A DNA stretch of 41,628 nucleotides from Sphingomonas bacterium (GTDB lineage Bacteria > Pseudomonadota > Alphaproteobacteria > Sphingomonadales > Sphingomonadaceae): contig JASBRX010000034.1 in the NCBI GenBank assembly GCA_030149245.1, positions 1 through 41,628 on the forward strand, read 5' to 3'. Below the pieces are notes generated by a model. The model had not been told where the DNA came from. It saw only the letters and a program-made list of their open reading frames with translations, and did not search any database. The position numbers and the translations under genes are program-made. Positions within the stretch are counted from its first letter, which is position 1; each line of letters starts with the position of its first letter. Of this stretch, positions 17,614 to 27,027 are shown piece after piece.

Positions 17614-18951
17614 GTGCGCCGCAAACTCCTGATCGCCACCGCCGCCATCGTCGCCATCGGCGGCGGCACCTATTGGTATCTCTCGCGTCCCGACGTCGCG
17701 CAGTACAGCCTGACCGACACCAGCGGCGTGCGCCCCAAGCTGGTCGCGCCGCGCGAACAGACCATCCCGACGGTCAAGATCGCCGAAGCGGTGGGCTGGC
17801 CCGCCGGCGCCAAGCCGGTCGCGGCCAAGGGGCTGGCGGTGAACGCCTTTGCCACCGGGCTTGATCATCCGCGCTGGCTCTACCGCCTGCCCAATGGCGA
17901 TGTGCTGGTCGCCGAAAGCAACTCGCCGCCACGTGAAGAGGGCGGCATCACCAACTGGGTGATGAAGACGCTGATGAACCGCGCCGGCGCCGGCGTCCCG
18001 TCGGCCAACCGCATCACCCTGCTCCGCGATGGCGATGGCGATGGCGTGGCCGAAGCGCGCTCGGTGCTGCTGACCGCCGACAATGGCCTCGATTCGCCGT
18101 TCGGCATGGTGCTGGTCGGGGAGACGCTCTATGTCGCCAACCACAATGCGCTGATCCGCTTCCCGTTCAAGCCGGGCGAGACCAAAATCACCGGCAAGGG
18201 CGAGAAGGTCGTCGACCTGCCGGGCGGCGGCAACCACTGGACCCGCGACGTGATCGCCGGGCCGGAGGGCAAATTGCTGGTCAGCGTCGGCTCGGCGTCG
18301 AACATCGCCGAAAAGGGGCTGGACGTCGAAAAGAACCGCGCGACGATCCTCGAGGTCGATCCGCAGGCGAAGCGCTTCCGCATCTTCGCGGCGGGCTTGC
18401 GCAATCCGATCGGCCTTGCGCTGCACCCGGAAACCGGCCGGCTATGGACCGTCGTCAATGAGCGCGACATGCTCGGCTCGGACGGCCCACCCGATTATCT
18501 GACCCAGGTGACGATCGGCCAGTTCTTCGGCTGGCCGTGGAATTACTGGGGCGGCTATGTCGATGAGCGGGTCCAGCCCGAGCGACCGGACTTGCGCGAA
18601 TATAGCGCGCGGCCAAGCTATTCGATGGGGCCGCACACCGCGCCGCTCGGTCTGACCTTTGCAACCGATGTGAAGCTCGGCAGCGGCTTCGCCAAGGGCG
18701 CGTTCGTCGGCCTGCACGGGTCGTGGAACCGCGTCCCCGCCTCGGGCTACAAGGTCGTGTTTGTGCCGTTCGGCGAACGGGGCCTGCCGGTCCCCGATGC
18801 CAAGCCGGTCGATGTCCTCACCGGCTTCCTCGATGCCAAGGGCAAGGCGCAGGGGCGCCCGGTCGGCGTGACCGCAGACCGCACCGGCGCGCTGCTGGTC
18901 GCGGACGATGTCGGCAATACGATCTGGCGGGTGAGCGCTCCGGCTCAGTAA
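17614..18951 (+). CDS. PQQ-dependent sugar dehydrogenase (sorbosone dehydrogenase family), membrane-anchored or exported
   Basis: This 445-residue protein has an N-terminal hydrophobic segment (LLIATAAIVAIGGGTYWYL) that serves as signal or anchor, placing the rest in the periplasm. The body is a six-bladed beta-propeller of the soluble-glucose/sorbosone dehydrogenase type, with blocks such as GLDHPRWLYRLPNGDVLVAES, FAAGLRNPIGLALHPETGRLWTVVNERD and LTFATDVKLG. Members oxidise aldoses or similar compounds with pyrroloquinoline quinone. The start is GTG, four bases after the corC stop, suggesting co-transcription. Its end overlaps the convergent small lipoprotein gene by 7 bases. The substrate is unknown and no PQQ synthesis genes are in the window. 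Confidence 0.85.
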   Translation: MRRKLLIATAAIVAIGGGTYWYLSRPDVAQYSLTDTSGVRPKLVAPREQTIPTVKIAEAVGWPAGAKPVAAKGLAVNAFATGLDHPRWLYRLPNGDVLVAESNSPPREEGGITNWVMKTLMNRAGAGVPSANRITLLRDGDGDGVAEARSVLLTADNGLDSPFGMVLVGETLYVANHNALIRFPFKPGETKITGKGEKVVDLPGGGNHWTRDVIAGPEGKLLVSVGSASNIAEKGLDVEKNRATILEVDPQAKRFRIFAAGLRNPIGLALHPETGRLWTVVNERDMLGSDGPPDYLTQVTIGQFFGWPWNYWGGYVDERVQPERPDLREYSARPSYSMGPHTAPLGLTFATDVKLGSGFAKGAFVGLHGSWNRVPASGYKVVFVPFGERGLPVPDAKPVDVLTGFLDAKGKAQGRPVGVTADRTGALLVADDVGNTIWRVSAPAQ

Positions 18952-19193
18952 TCGGCGGCGGCGTAGGACAGGTCGGCATAGCCGGCCTGCTCGCCCCAGC
19001 CGGTGCTCGTGTCGGCCACTGCTTCGCTGGCGCGCAGCTCGGCCTGATAGTCCGGGACGCCGCCCGATGGCGCGAGCGGCAGCATGCCGGTAACGGTGTA
19101 ATGCGCTGCAACCGTACCGCCACAGCTACCCAGCCCACCGGTGGCGAGCAGGGCGACGGCAATCATCGGCCAGGGGCGGGGCGATCGGTTCAT
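18945..19193 (-). CDS. Small putative lipoprotein
   Basis: This 82-residue protein begins MNRSPRPWPMIAVALLATGGLGSC, a signal sequence ending in a lipobox-like LGSC, so it is probably a lipid-anchored periplasmic protein. The remainder is short, with no recognised domain. The C-terminal 7 bases overlap the convergent sugar dehydrogenase gene. I do not recognise the family. The coding call rests on the signal sequence and tight placement. Confidence 0.6.
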   Translation of the reverse strand: MNRSPRPWPMIAVALLATGGLGSCGGTVAAHYTVTGMLPLAPSGGVPDYQAELRASEAVADTSTGWGEQAGYADLSYAAADY

Positions 19194-19240
19194 CGCGTGT
19201 CTCCTCGCCGCAAAAAAGCGCGAGGGCCAAGCGCGGTTCC

Positions 19241-19543
19241 CTATTTCAATAGCTTGGGCGCTTCTTGCAGCAGCTTCTCGCGGATCTTGCCCGCGAACAG
19301 CGCCAGCATTGGCGGCAGATCCACCTCGGCATGGACATGCGCGTCATGGATCTCCAGCCGGCTGACGACGCTCTGTCCGAGTGCGGAAACGGTGAAGTGC
19401 AGCGTGTCGCCCTCCCAGCGCTCGTCCACCGTACCGCCGCCGGGGAACATCGACCCGATCTTCCCAACCCCGCCCGCAATCCGCGCCCGCGCCGCGTCAC
19501 GGCCAAGCTTGTGGGGGATATCGACGATGACGGGTTCGGGCAT
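19241..19543 (-). CDS. Polyhydroxyalkanoic acid system family protein
   Basis: This 100-residue soluble protein resembles the PHA-system/PHA_gran_rgn family, with the opening IVDIPHKLGRDAARARI and the ending MLALFAGKIREKLLQEAPKLL. It looks like a small helix-grip fold that could bind hydrophobic ligands or sit at granule surfaces. The family is named for its association with polyhydroxyalkanoate genes, but none lie here, so a PHA role is inference. It is divergent from lnt with a 79-base gap. Confidence 0.8.
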   Translation of the reverse strand: MPEPVIVDIPHKLGRDAARARIAGGVGKIGSMFPGGGTVDERWEGDTLHFTVSALGQSVVSRLEIHDAHVHAEVDLPPMLALFAGKIREKLLQEAPKLLK

Positions 19544-19622
19544 GATGGTTCCTCTGGTGTAATGGCTACATAATACGCACCGCGCTTGTATCTGTCACGG
19601 TCAGGCGCGATAGCTGCGGGCA

Positions 19623-21200
19623 ATGTTCGCCCTGCCCCGTCCCCGCCTGATCGCGCTGCTGACCGGCGCCGTCTCCGCCACCGCCTTTGCCCCGCTCGAC
19701 TGGTGGGTCGCGGGGCTGGTGTGTTTCGCGATCCTGTTGCGCCTGACCCATGAGGCACCGACGCTGAAGCAGGCGCTGCTGCGCGGCTGGCTATTCGGGC
19801 TTGGCCATTTCACCGTCGGCAACAACTGGATCCAGCACGCCTTCACTTATCAGGACAAGATGCCGGCCGAGCTCGGCTATGTCGCGGTGGTCCTGCTCTC
19901 GCTCTATCTCGCCGTCTATCCGGCGCTGGCGATGGGGCTGGCATGGCGATTCGGGCAGGGGCGCAAGCTCGACCTGCCGTTCGTACTGGTCGCGGGCGCG
20001 GCGTGGATCGTCTCCGAATATCTGCGCAGCGTTCTGTTCACCGGCTATCCGTGGAACCCGCTCGGGGTGATCACGCTGCCGATGGGTGACCTGGCCCAGC
20101 TCGCGACGGTGGTTGGCACCTACGCCATGTCCGGCTTGCTGATCGTCGCTGCCGGTGCGCTGGTTTTGGCGACACGTCGTCGATACGGGCCGCTTTTGGT
20201 TGTGATCGCGCTGGGTTTCGCCATGCCGCCGATCGCCTCGATTGCGCTCGACCCCTGCCAGATCGCGACCTGTGTCCCGAGCAAGGCGCCCCGCCCCATC
20301 GTCCGCGTGCTCCAGCCCAATGTTGGGCAGGAGACCGTCCTCGACGGCACCTATGCGCAAAAGGCGCTGAGCGAGCTGATCCGCCTGTCCAACGACACCG
20401 CAACCATCCTGCCCGGCGGCCCGGTCCCGCGCCTGATCGTGTGGCCGGAGGGGACCGTCGATTACTGGCTGGAGGAGGGCTATCCCGCCGCCTGGTATGC
20501 CAAGAATGATCCGCGCACCGTCCGCGCGATGATCGCCCAGACCCTGGGACCGAAGGATATCGCCCTGGTCGGCGGCAACGGCCTGTTGTTCAAAGGCGAC
20601 GACAAGCTCGACGCCGCGACCAACTCTGTGTTCGCGATCGACGCCAGCGGCGCGATCCTCGGCCGCTACGACAAGGCGCATCTGGTCCCCTATGGCGAGT
20701 ATCTGCCGATGCGCCCGATCCTCGAACCGCTCGGCCTGTCGCGGCTGGTCGCGGGTGAGATCGACTTTGAGCCTGGCCCCGGCCCAAAGACGATGACCGT
20801 CCCCGGCTTTGGCGAGATCGGCATGCAGATCTGCTACGAGATCATCTTCTCTGGGCAGACGGTTGACCCCGCCAAGCGTCCGGCGATCCTGTTCAACCCC
20901 TCCAACGACGCCTGGTTCGGCGCCTGGGGCCCGCCCCAGCATCTGGCACAAGCGCGGATGCGCGCGATCGAGGAAGGGCTGCCGATCCTGCGCGCTACGC
21001 CGACCGGCATCTCCGCGATCATCGATGCGCATGGCCGGATCGTTGCCGCAGCCGGCATGGGCGAAGCCAAGGCGATCGAAGCGCCGATGCCCGAAGCCCT
21101 GCCCCCGACCCTGTTCGCGCGGATCGGGAACCTGGCGGCGGCACTCGTGGCGGCATTGTTGCTCGCCATCGCCATTGCCTTCCGCCGCTTCGCCCGCTAG
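19623..21200 (+). CDS. lnt: Apolipoprotein N-acyltransferase
   Basis: This 525-residue inner-membrane enzyme adds the third acyl chain to lipoproteins. Several N-terminal membrane helices (about residues 10-215) are followed by a periplasmic nitrilase-fold domain with catalytic triad E276 (WPEGTVDYW), K351 (YDKAHLVPYGEYLP) and C404 (QICYEIIF). A last membrane helix lies near the C-terminus (about 498-518). The length is standard. In many alphaproteobacteria lnt is followed by a small HTH gene and metK; here metK follows directly after 84 bases and the HTH gene is missing. Lipoprotein signal peptides occur on several proteins of this window. Confidence 0.96.
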   Translation: MFALPRPRLIALLTGAVSATAFAPLDWWVAGLVCFAILLRLTHEAPTLKQALLRGWLFGLGHFTVGNNWIQHAFTYQDKMPAELGYVAVVLLSLYLAVYPALAMGLAWRFGQGRKLDLPFVLVAGAAWIVSEYLRSVLFTGYPWNPLGVITLPMGDLAQLATVVGTYAMSGLLIVAAGALVLATRRRYGPLLVVIALGFAMPPIASIALDPCQIATCVPSKAPRPIVRVLQPNVGQETVLDGTYAQKALSELIRLSNDTATILPGGPVPRLIVWPEGTVDYWLEEGYPAAWYAKNDPRTVRAMIAQTLGPKDIALVGGNGLLFKGDDKLDAATNSVFAIDASGAILGRYDKAHLVPYGEYLPMRPILEPLGLSRLVAGEIDFEPGPGPKTMTVPGFGEIGMQICYEIIFSGQTVDPAKRPAILFNPSNDAWFGAWGPPQHLAQARMRAIEEGLPILRATPTGISAIIDAHGRIVAAAGMGEAKAIEAPMPEALPPTLFARIGNLAAALVAALLLAIAIAFRRFAR

Positions 21201-21208
21201 GGCGGCGC

Positions 21209-21230
21209 GATATAAGGAAAGCTTTATATC
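21209..21230. promoter_or_regulatory. Palindrome upstream of metK (operator or 5' hairpin)
   Basis: Arms GATATAA (21209-21215) and TTATATC (21224-21230) are perfectly complementary around an 8-base centre, and the wider 22 bases are largely symmetric. It is the only AT-rich stretch between lnt and metK. It could be a regulator operator, possibly for an ArsR-type SAM-cycle regulator of the SahR kind, or an RNA hairpin in the metK leader. The short TCTCCTT that follows can pair with the AAGGA of the loop region, so an alternative RNA fold is possible. Confidence 0.5.
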
Positions 21231-21245
21231 TCTCCTTGCACCCAG

Positions 21246-21275
21246 CCGGGCATGGCAACGGCCCGGCCTTTTTTG
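21246..21275 (+). terminator. Intrinsic terminator in the lnt-metK gap (possible metK attenuator)
   Basis: A perfect stem GCCGGGC with GCCCGGC (about 21246-21252 and 21261-21267, loop near ATGGCAAC) is followed by CTTTTTT ending at 21274. The metK Shine-Dalgarno GAGG begins at 21275, directly after the T run, and the ATG is at 21285. If metK is transcribed from any promoter upstream of this hairpin, the hairpin must be bypassed. It may therefore act as an attenuator rather than only as the end of lnt. Confidence 0.8.
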
Positions 21276-21284
21276 AGGAAAACC

Positions 21285-22496
<1,212 letters not shown>

Positions 22497-22520
22497 TCCA
22501 ATGCCAACAACGGCATGAAG

Positions 22521-22551
22521 GGGCGGCGGTCTGCGGATCGCCGCCCTTTTT
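22521..22551 (+). terminator. Intrinsic terminator after metK
   Basis: A perfect 8-base-pair stem (GGGCGGCG 22521-22528 with CGCCGCCC 22539-22546) is followed by TTTTT. It lies 25 bases after the metK stop. A second small hairpin (ATGCC/GGCAT, 22501-22516) precedes it. Confidence 0.88.
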
Positions 22552-22581
22552 GTTTGTGCCGCGCGGGGCTAGCGTGCGGCG

Positions 22582-23967
22582 ATGAAGACTCTCGCCGATC
22601 CCGCCAGTATCCTCACCCGCGAGCTGGCGACGATCCGGACCGCGTTTCAGGTGCCCGATGGCTTTCCACCGGCCGCGCAGGACGCAGCGGAACGCGCGGC
22701 AGCCCGCCTGCCGAGCGATCATGCCGACTCGACCGACTGTCCTTTCGTCACGCTCGACCCCGCTGGATCGACCGATCTCGATCAGGCATTCGCGATCGAC
22801 GCCGCAGAGGGCGGGTTCATCCTGCATTATGCCATCGCCGATATCGGCTGGTTCGTCGACCCCGATGGTCCGATCGCCGACGAAGCGTGGCGGCGGGGCC
22901 AAACGCTGTATCTGCCCGACAGCAAGGCCAGCCTTTACCCGCCAGTCCTGTCACAGGGCGCAGCCAGCCTGCTGCCCGACGGTCCGCGGCCCGCCATCGT
23001 GTTCAGCGTCCGGGTCGATGCGGACGGCGCGGTCGCACTCGACGCGGTGACCCGCGCGGTGATCCGCAGCCGCGCCAAGCTCGCTTATGCCAGCGTGACC
23101 GACTCCGACCTGCCACCAGGCTTTGCGGCGCTGACCGATCGGCTGATCCGGGCGGAGGCGGCGCGCGGGGCGGCGCGGATCGATCCGCCGGAGCAGGAAG
23201 TGGCACATGACGCCGATGGCCGCCTGACGCTGACCTTTCGCACCCGCCATGTCAGCGAGGATCGCAACGCCGCGCTCTCGCTGGCCTGCAACATGGCGGT
23301 GGCGCGATTGCTTATGACGCACGGCACCGGGCTGTTCCGGGTCATGGCCGAGCCTGACGATCATGCCGTCGCGCGGCTGCGGCTGACCGCGCGGGCGCTT
23401 GGCGTCGACTGGCCGGGCAGCGCGACGCTCACCCAGATCGAACGCACCCTCGACCCGGCGGACCCGCGCCACGCGACGCTGATGCTGGCGATTCGCCGCG
23501 CGGGCAATGGCGCCAGCTATCGTGCCTTTGCTCCGGGCGAAACGCCATGGCATGCCGCCGTTGCCGCACCCTATGTCCATGCCACCGCGCCGCTGCGGCG
23601 CCTGGCCGACCGCTATGTGGTCGAGGCGGCGCTGGCCGTCGCCAACGGTCAGGCGGTACCGACGCATGTTGCGGAAGCGTTCCCACGCCTGCCCAAGGTC
23701 ATGGCGCGCTCAGACAGCCGTGCCGGGCAGATCGACCGCGCCGTGATCGGTATGGCGGAAGCGGCTTTGCTTTCCGGACGCGAAGGCGAGGTTTTCGACG
23801 CAGTGGTAACCGGGGTCGAAGCGCGCGGCGCGGACATCCAGCTCTGCGATCTCCCGGTCACCGCCCGGCTCGCCCCCGCCGGCCTGACCCCGGGCGACCG
23901 CGTCACCGTCCGGCTCACCGGCACCGACGTCGCGCGCCGCAGCAGCGCATTTGCACTGGCCTCCTAG
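22582..23967 (+). CDS. RNB domain ribonuclease (RNase II/R family, short form)
   Basis: This 461-residue protein contains a single RNB exoribonuclease domain (about residues 55-385). The active-site segment reads LDPAGSTDLDQAF, giving three of the four canonical aspartates (D in DP, TD, LD), with Gln where the RNase II family usually has the fourth Asp. This STDLDQ version is known from short RNB proteins of other bacteria. There are no N-terminal cold-shock domains, and a short OB-like C-terminal domain (about 400-455) may replace S1. It probably degrades RNA 3' to 5'. It sits between metK and trmB, which are neighbours in many alphaproteobacteria. Confidence 0.85.
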   Translation: MKTLADPASILTRELATIRTAFQVPDGFPPAAQDAAERAAARLPSDHADSTDCPFVTLDPAGSTDLDQAFAIDAAEGGFILHYAIADIGWFVDPDGPIADEAWRRGQTLYLPDSKASLYPPVLSQGAASLLPDGPRPAIVFSVRVDADGAVALDAVTRAVIRSRAKLAYASVTDSDLPPGFAALTDRLIRAEAARGAARIDPPEQEVAHDADGRLTLTFRTRHVSEDRNAALSLACNMAVARLLMTHGTGLFRVMAEPDDHAVARLRLTARALGVDWPGSATLTQIERTLDPADPRHATLMLAIRRAGNGASYRAFAPGETPWHAAVAAPYVHATAPLRRLADRYVVEAALAVANGQAVPTHVAEAFPRLPKVMARSDSRAGQIDRAVIGMAEAALLSGREGEVFDAVVTGVEARGADIQLCDLPVTARLAPAGLTPGDRVTVRLTGTDVARRSSAFALAS

Positions 23968-24020
23968 GCAAGCCGCCGCGCGCTACGCAAAAATCCCTAG
24001 TCCAGTTAACCATCCTCCGC

Positions 24021-24046
24021 CCACCCGTTCTAAGAAGAGCGGGTGG
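24021..24046 (+). promoter_or_regulatory. Hairpin overlapping the ribosome binding site of the EAL gene
   Basis: Arms 24021-24031 and 24036-24046 form 11 pairs with one G-U around a four-base loop AAGA. The Shine-Dalgarno GGAG of the EAL gene is at 24045-24048, so its first two bases lie in the stem. There is no T run, so it is not a classical terminator. Confidence 0.6.
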
Positions 24047-24054
24047 AGACACTG

Positions 24055-24807
24055 ATGCAGACCGAAACCATCCTTTCCCCGGCCTTGGCCGAACCGGACT
24101 TCAACCTGACCATGGCGTTCCAGCCCGTCTGGGATGCGCGGTTGGGCGAGGTCTATGCCTATGAGGCGCTGGTGCGCGGGCCCAATGGTGAAACCGCACG
24201 CGCGGTGATCGATGCGATCAAGCCCGAGGACCGCTATGCGTTCGACCAGCAATGTCGTGTCGCCGCGATCAAACAGGCGGTCAAGGCGGGCATCCTGAAG
24301 GTTCCCGCGCTGCTTTCGATCAACTTCTTTCCCGATGTGATCACCGACCCCTTTGCCGATAGCGAGCGCACGATGCGCGTCGCGAAGGAGACCGGCCTGC
24401 CGCCCGAACGGCTGATGTTCGAATTTGCCGAGCATGACCGGCTCGACGGCTGTCGCATGGCCGAAACGATCGAGGCGCACCGCAAGATGCACATGCAGAC
24501 CGCGTTTGACGATTTCGGATCGGGCGATGTCGGCCTGGCGCTGCTGTCGCGGTTCACGCCCGATGCGATCAAGCTCGACCCGGTCCTGATCCGCGGCCTG
24601 TCGACCAGCTGGTCGCGCCGGCTGCTGGTCGAAAAGATGATCGAAATGGCGCGGTTGCGCGCAGTGCGACTGATCGCGGAAGGCGTCGAGACCCGCGCCG
24701 ACTATGAAAAACTGCTCGCGCTCGGCGTGCGCTACTTCCAGGGCTATTATATCGCGCGGCCGCAGATCGGCGTGCTCGAACAACCGAAACTGCGCCCTGC
24801 CTCCTGA
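24055..24807 (+). CDS. EAL domain protein, probable cyclic-di-GMP phosphodiesterase
   Basis: This protein of about 250 residues is almost entirely one EAL domain, without GGDEF, PAS or membrane segments. The catalytic set is visible: E37 in YEALVRG, N in LSINFFP, E in FEFAEHD, the DDFGSG loop, K in AIKLDP, E in IAEGVET and Q in YFQGYY. It should therefore hydrolyse c-di-GMP to pGpG. The ATG at 24055 was preferred to an upstream GTG at 24043 because GGAG at 24045 is six bases before it. It lies between the RNB gene and trmB. The stimulus is unknown since no sensory domain is present. Confidence 0.88.
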   Translation: MQTETILSPALAEPDFNLTMAFQPVWDARLGEVYAYEALVRGPNGETARAVIDAIKPEDRYAFDQQCRVAAIKQAVKAGILKVPALLSINFFPDVITDPFADSERTMRVAKETGLPPERLMFEFAEHDRLDGCRMAETIEAHRKMHMQTAFDDFGSGDVGLALLSRFTPDAIKLDPVLIRGLSTSWSRRLLVEKMIEMARLRAVRLIAEGVETRADYEKLLALGVRYFQGYYIARPQIGVLEQPKLRPAS

Positions 24808-24875
24808 GGCGGAGGTTGCTGCTTCGGCGACGCTGAACCTTGCCCCGCCGGATCGGCTGCGCCAAGGGGCTGGCG

Positions 24876-25556
24876 ATGAACGATCCGAGCACGATCCGCC
24901 GCCTCTATGGCCGCGCCAAGGGACACAAGCTGCGCGCCGGTCAGCAGGCGCTGGTCGATGAAGGATTGCCGCGCGTCGCGGTCCCCGCCGACGGTCCAAT
25001 CGACGCGATGCGCCTGTTCGGCGATGACCGCCCGCTGGAAGTCGAGATCGGCTTTGGCGCGGGCGAGCATCTGGCCGGTCAGGCCGCGATGCGCCCCGAT
25101 CACGGCTTCATCGGGTGCGAGCCGTTCCTGAACGGCGTGGTCGGCGCGCTGGGCCATATCCGCGACGATGGCCTCACCAATGTCCGGCTGCACATGGGTG
25201 ATGCGCTCGACGTGATCGAGCGGCTGCCCGATGCAAGCCTCGACCGGGTCTATCTGCTCCACCCCGATCCGTGGCGAAAGGCGCGCCATGCCAAGCGCCG
25301 CATGGTCAATCACGGCCCGCTCGACCTGATCGCGGCCAAGCTGAAGCCGGGCGCGGAATTCCGGCTGGGCACCGACGATCCGACCTATTGTCGCTGGTCG
25401 ATGATGGTGATGAACCAGCGCCGCGATTTCGCGTGGCAGGCAAAGGAAGCCAAGGATTTCCTGACCCGCCCCGTCGACTGGCCCGAGACACGCTATGAGC
25501 GCAAGGCGCGGCGCCAGGGGCATGAGGTGTGGTACTTCCGCTACCTGCGCGTGTAA
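24876..25556 (+). CDS. trmB: tRNA (guanine-N7-)-methyltransferase
   Basis: This 226-residue enzyme makes m7G46 in tRNAs. Motif I is VEIGFGAGEHL (about residues 58-68). The family signature HPDPWRKARHAKRR (about 129-142) and the ending TRYERKARRQGHEVWY are present. The ATG at 24876 is preferred over one at 24840, since homologues start near the basic RRLYGRAKGHKLR segment. It is the last gene of the conserved miaB-to-trmB cluster, displaced from metK here by the RNB and EAL genes. Confidence 0.95.
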   Translation: MNDPSTIRRLYGRAKGHKLRAGQQALVDEGLPRVAVPADGPIDAMRLFGDDRPLEVEIGFGAGEHLAGQAAMRPDHGFIGCEPFLNGVVGALGHIRDDGLTNVRLHMGDALDVIERLPDASLDRVYLLHPDPWRKARHAKRRMVNHGPLDLIAAKLKPGAEFRLGTDDPTYCRWSMMVMNQRRDFAWQAKEAKDFLTRPVDWPETRYERKARRQGHEVWYFRYLRV

Positions 25557-25651
25557 CCGCCCCGCTTGACCGGCGGCGTCCAGTCGTGGCACTGCGCGCG
25601 CTCACCCGGCTCGTCCGGGGGCCTTCGATGGCGGCCATGCGGCCAGAGCGG

Positions 25652-25725
25652 GCGGGTATAGCACAATGGTAGTGCAGCAGCCTTCCAAGCTGAATACGCG
25701 GGTTCGATTCCCGCTACCCGCTCCA
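25652..25725 (+). tRNA. tRNA-Gly (anticodon TCC)
   Basis: This 74-base tRNA has an encoded CCA. The acceptor stem is GCGGGTA with TACCCGC, the D stem GCAC with GTGC, and the T arm GCGGG TTCGATT CCCGC. The anticodon loop CTTCCAA gives TCC at 25684-25686. The top pair of the anticodon stem is a G-A mismatch, which is a minor oddity. It reads GGA/GGG glycine codons. Confidence 0.96.
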
Positions 25726-25810
25726 GCTCTTACATGATTCGGTAAATGTGCGGATTTACGCTGACGGCGCAGCGCGATACCCGCGATGGCGATTCGGGGG
25801 GATCTGAGAC

Positions 25811-26035
25811 ATGGCGAATTTTGGCGACTTGATCGCGTCCTATGGACGATGGCTGGCGCTGGTGGCGGCCTTTGCGACCGTGCTCGTCATTCTGGCATGG
25901 CGCGCTCGTGAACGGCGCATCCGGCGGGACAAGCGGCGCGTGCGCCGACTTGCGCGGCAACGCGTGTGGGACTGGCTGATGCTGCGGCCGCAGGTCCGGC
26001 GCCTGACCCACCAGCCCGGCGACGAGCAGATCTGA
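25811..26035 (+). CDS. Small single-pass membrane protein, unknown
   Basis: This 74-residue protein has one hydrophobic helix near the N-terminus (about residues 11-31, WLALVAAFATVLVILAW), followed by a strongly basic Arg-rich region (RARERRIRRDKRRVRRLARQ) that should face the cytoplasm and might touch nucleic acid or phospholipid. I do not recognise the family. It lies between two tRNA genes. An ATG with only a weak ribosome site (gggggatctgagac) precedes it. Coding is plausible but not certain. Confidence 0.5.
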   Translation: MANFGDLIASYGRWLALVAAFATVLVILAWRARERRIRRDKRRVRRLARQRVWDWLMLRPQVRRLTHQPGDEQI

Positions 26036-26054
26036 TCGCCTGATTGCGGGGAGG

Positions 26055-26141
26055 TGGTGGAAGGGACTGGATTCGAACCAGTGTACGGGAAACCCGGGCA
26101 GATTTACAGTCTGCTGCCTTTAACCACTCGGCCACCCTTCC
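26055..26141 (-). tRNA. tRNA-Tyr (anticodon GTA)
   Basis: This 87-base class II tRNA on the minus strand has an encoded CCA. It starts GGAAGGGTGGCCGAG and has anticodon GTA in the loop ACTGTAAAT, a long variable arm and a T arm with GGTTCGAATCC. The acceptor stem is complementary. Confidence 0.96.
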
Positions 26142-26235
26142 ATGCGGCACGCCGAAGCGAGTGCGGGCCAATGCCGAAGCGACGCGGCGCTGTCAACGCC
26201 TTGCGCAGCCGAATTGTGCCGCCTAGCGTTTTCCG

Positions 26236-26994
26236 ATGAGCAAGGTACTTCGACGCGGACATCGCCCATCGGGCAATACCGGCAGCAACAACCGCCCCCG
26301 TTTCTGGGGTCGCCACGCCGTGACGGCGGCGCTGGCCAACCCCGAGCGGCGCGTGCGCAAGATCTGGGGGACGCGCGAGGCGCTGGCGGCGCTGGAACTG
26401 CCCCCGGTGTTGCCGATCACCTATGCCGATGTCGCCGACCTCGCGCGCATGGTGCCGTCGGATGCACCGCATCAGGGCATCGTCATCGAAGTCGATCCGC
26501 TGGAGGAAATCTGGCTCGGCGATTTGCTCGAGCAGGGTGCGAACGATCGCCGCCCGCTGCTGGTGCTCGACCATGTCACCGACCCGCACAATGTCGGCGC
26601 GATCCTGCGCTCGGCCGCCGCGTTCGACGCGCTCGGCATCGTGACGCAGGACCGCCATGCCCCGCCCGAGTCGGGCTCGCTGGCGCGCGCGGCGTCGGGT
26701 GCGCTGGAGTTGGTGCCGTGGGTGCGGGTGGTGAACCTCGCCCGCGCGCTCGACGAGATCGGCGAGGCGGGTTTCTGGCGCATCGGGCTGGCGGGCGAGG
26801 CGAAGGGAACGCTGGCCGAGGTGATGGGCGACACGCGCCCGGCATTGGTGCTGGGTGCCGAGGGCGAAGGCATGCGCCACAATACCGCGGCGCATTGCGA
26901 TGAACTCGCCCGCCTGCCGATTTCGCCGAGGGTCGAGAGCCTGAACGTATCCAACGCGGCAGCCATCGCGCTATACGCAGCCATCTCGCGCTGA
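26236..26994 (+). CDS. rlmB: 23S rRNA (guanosine-2'-O)-methyltransferase, TrmH/SpoU family
   Basis: This 252-residue SPOUT methyltransferase has an N-terminal substrate-binding domain starting at WGRHAVTAALANPERRVRKIW (about residues 24-44). The three trefoil-knot motifs are DPHNVGAILRSAAAF (about 116-130), LVLGAEGEGMRHN and SLNVSNAAAIALY near the C-terminus. RlmB methylates G2251 in the 23S rRNA peptidyl-transferase region; a tRNA-modifying relative cannot be excluded. It stands alone next to the tRNA-Tyr gene. Confidence 0.9.
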   Translation: MSKVLRRGHRPSGNTGSNNRPRFWGRHAVTAALANPERRVRKIWGTREALAALELPPVLPITYADVADLARMVPSDAPHQGIVIEVDPLEEIWLGDLLEQGANDRRPLLVLDHVTDPHNVGAILRSAAAFDALGIVTQDRHAPPESGSLARAASGALELVPWVRVVNLARALDEIGEAGFWRIGLAGEAKGTLAEVMGDTRPALVLGAEGEGMRHNTAAHCDELARLPISPRVESLNVSNAAAIALYAAISR

Positions 26995-27027
26995 CCCGAA
27001 CGGGCGCGCCAACGGGGGAGTAAGGCC

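Noticed and set aside
21201..21284. SAM-II or SAM/SAH riboswitch before metK
   Set aside because: The leader is too short and does not show the conserved pseudoknot segments I know for these classes. The attenuator idea is kept as a finding, without a class name.
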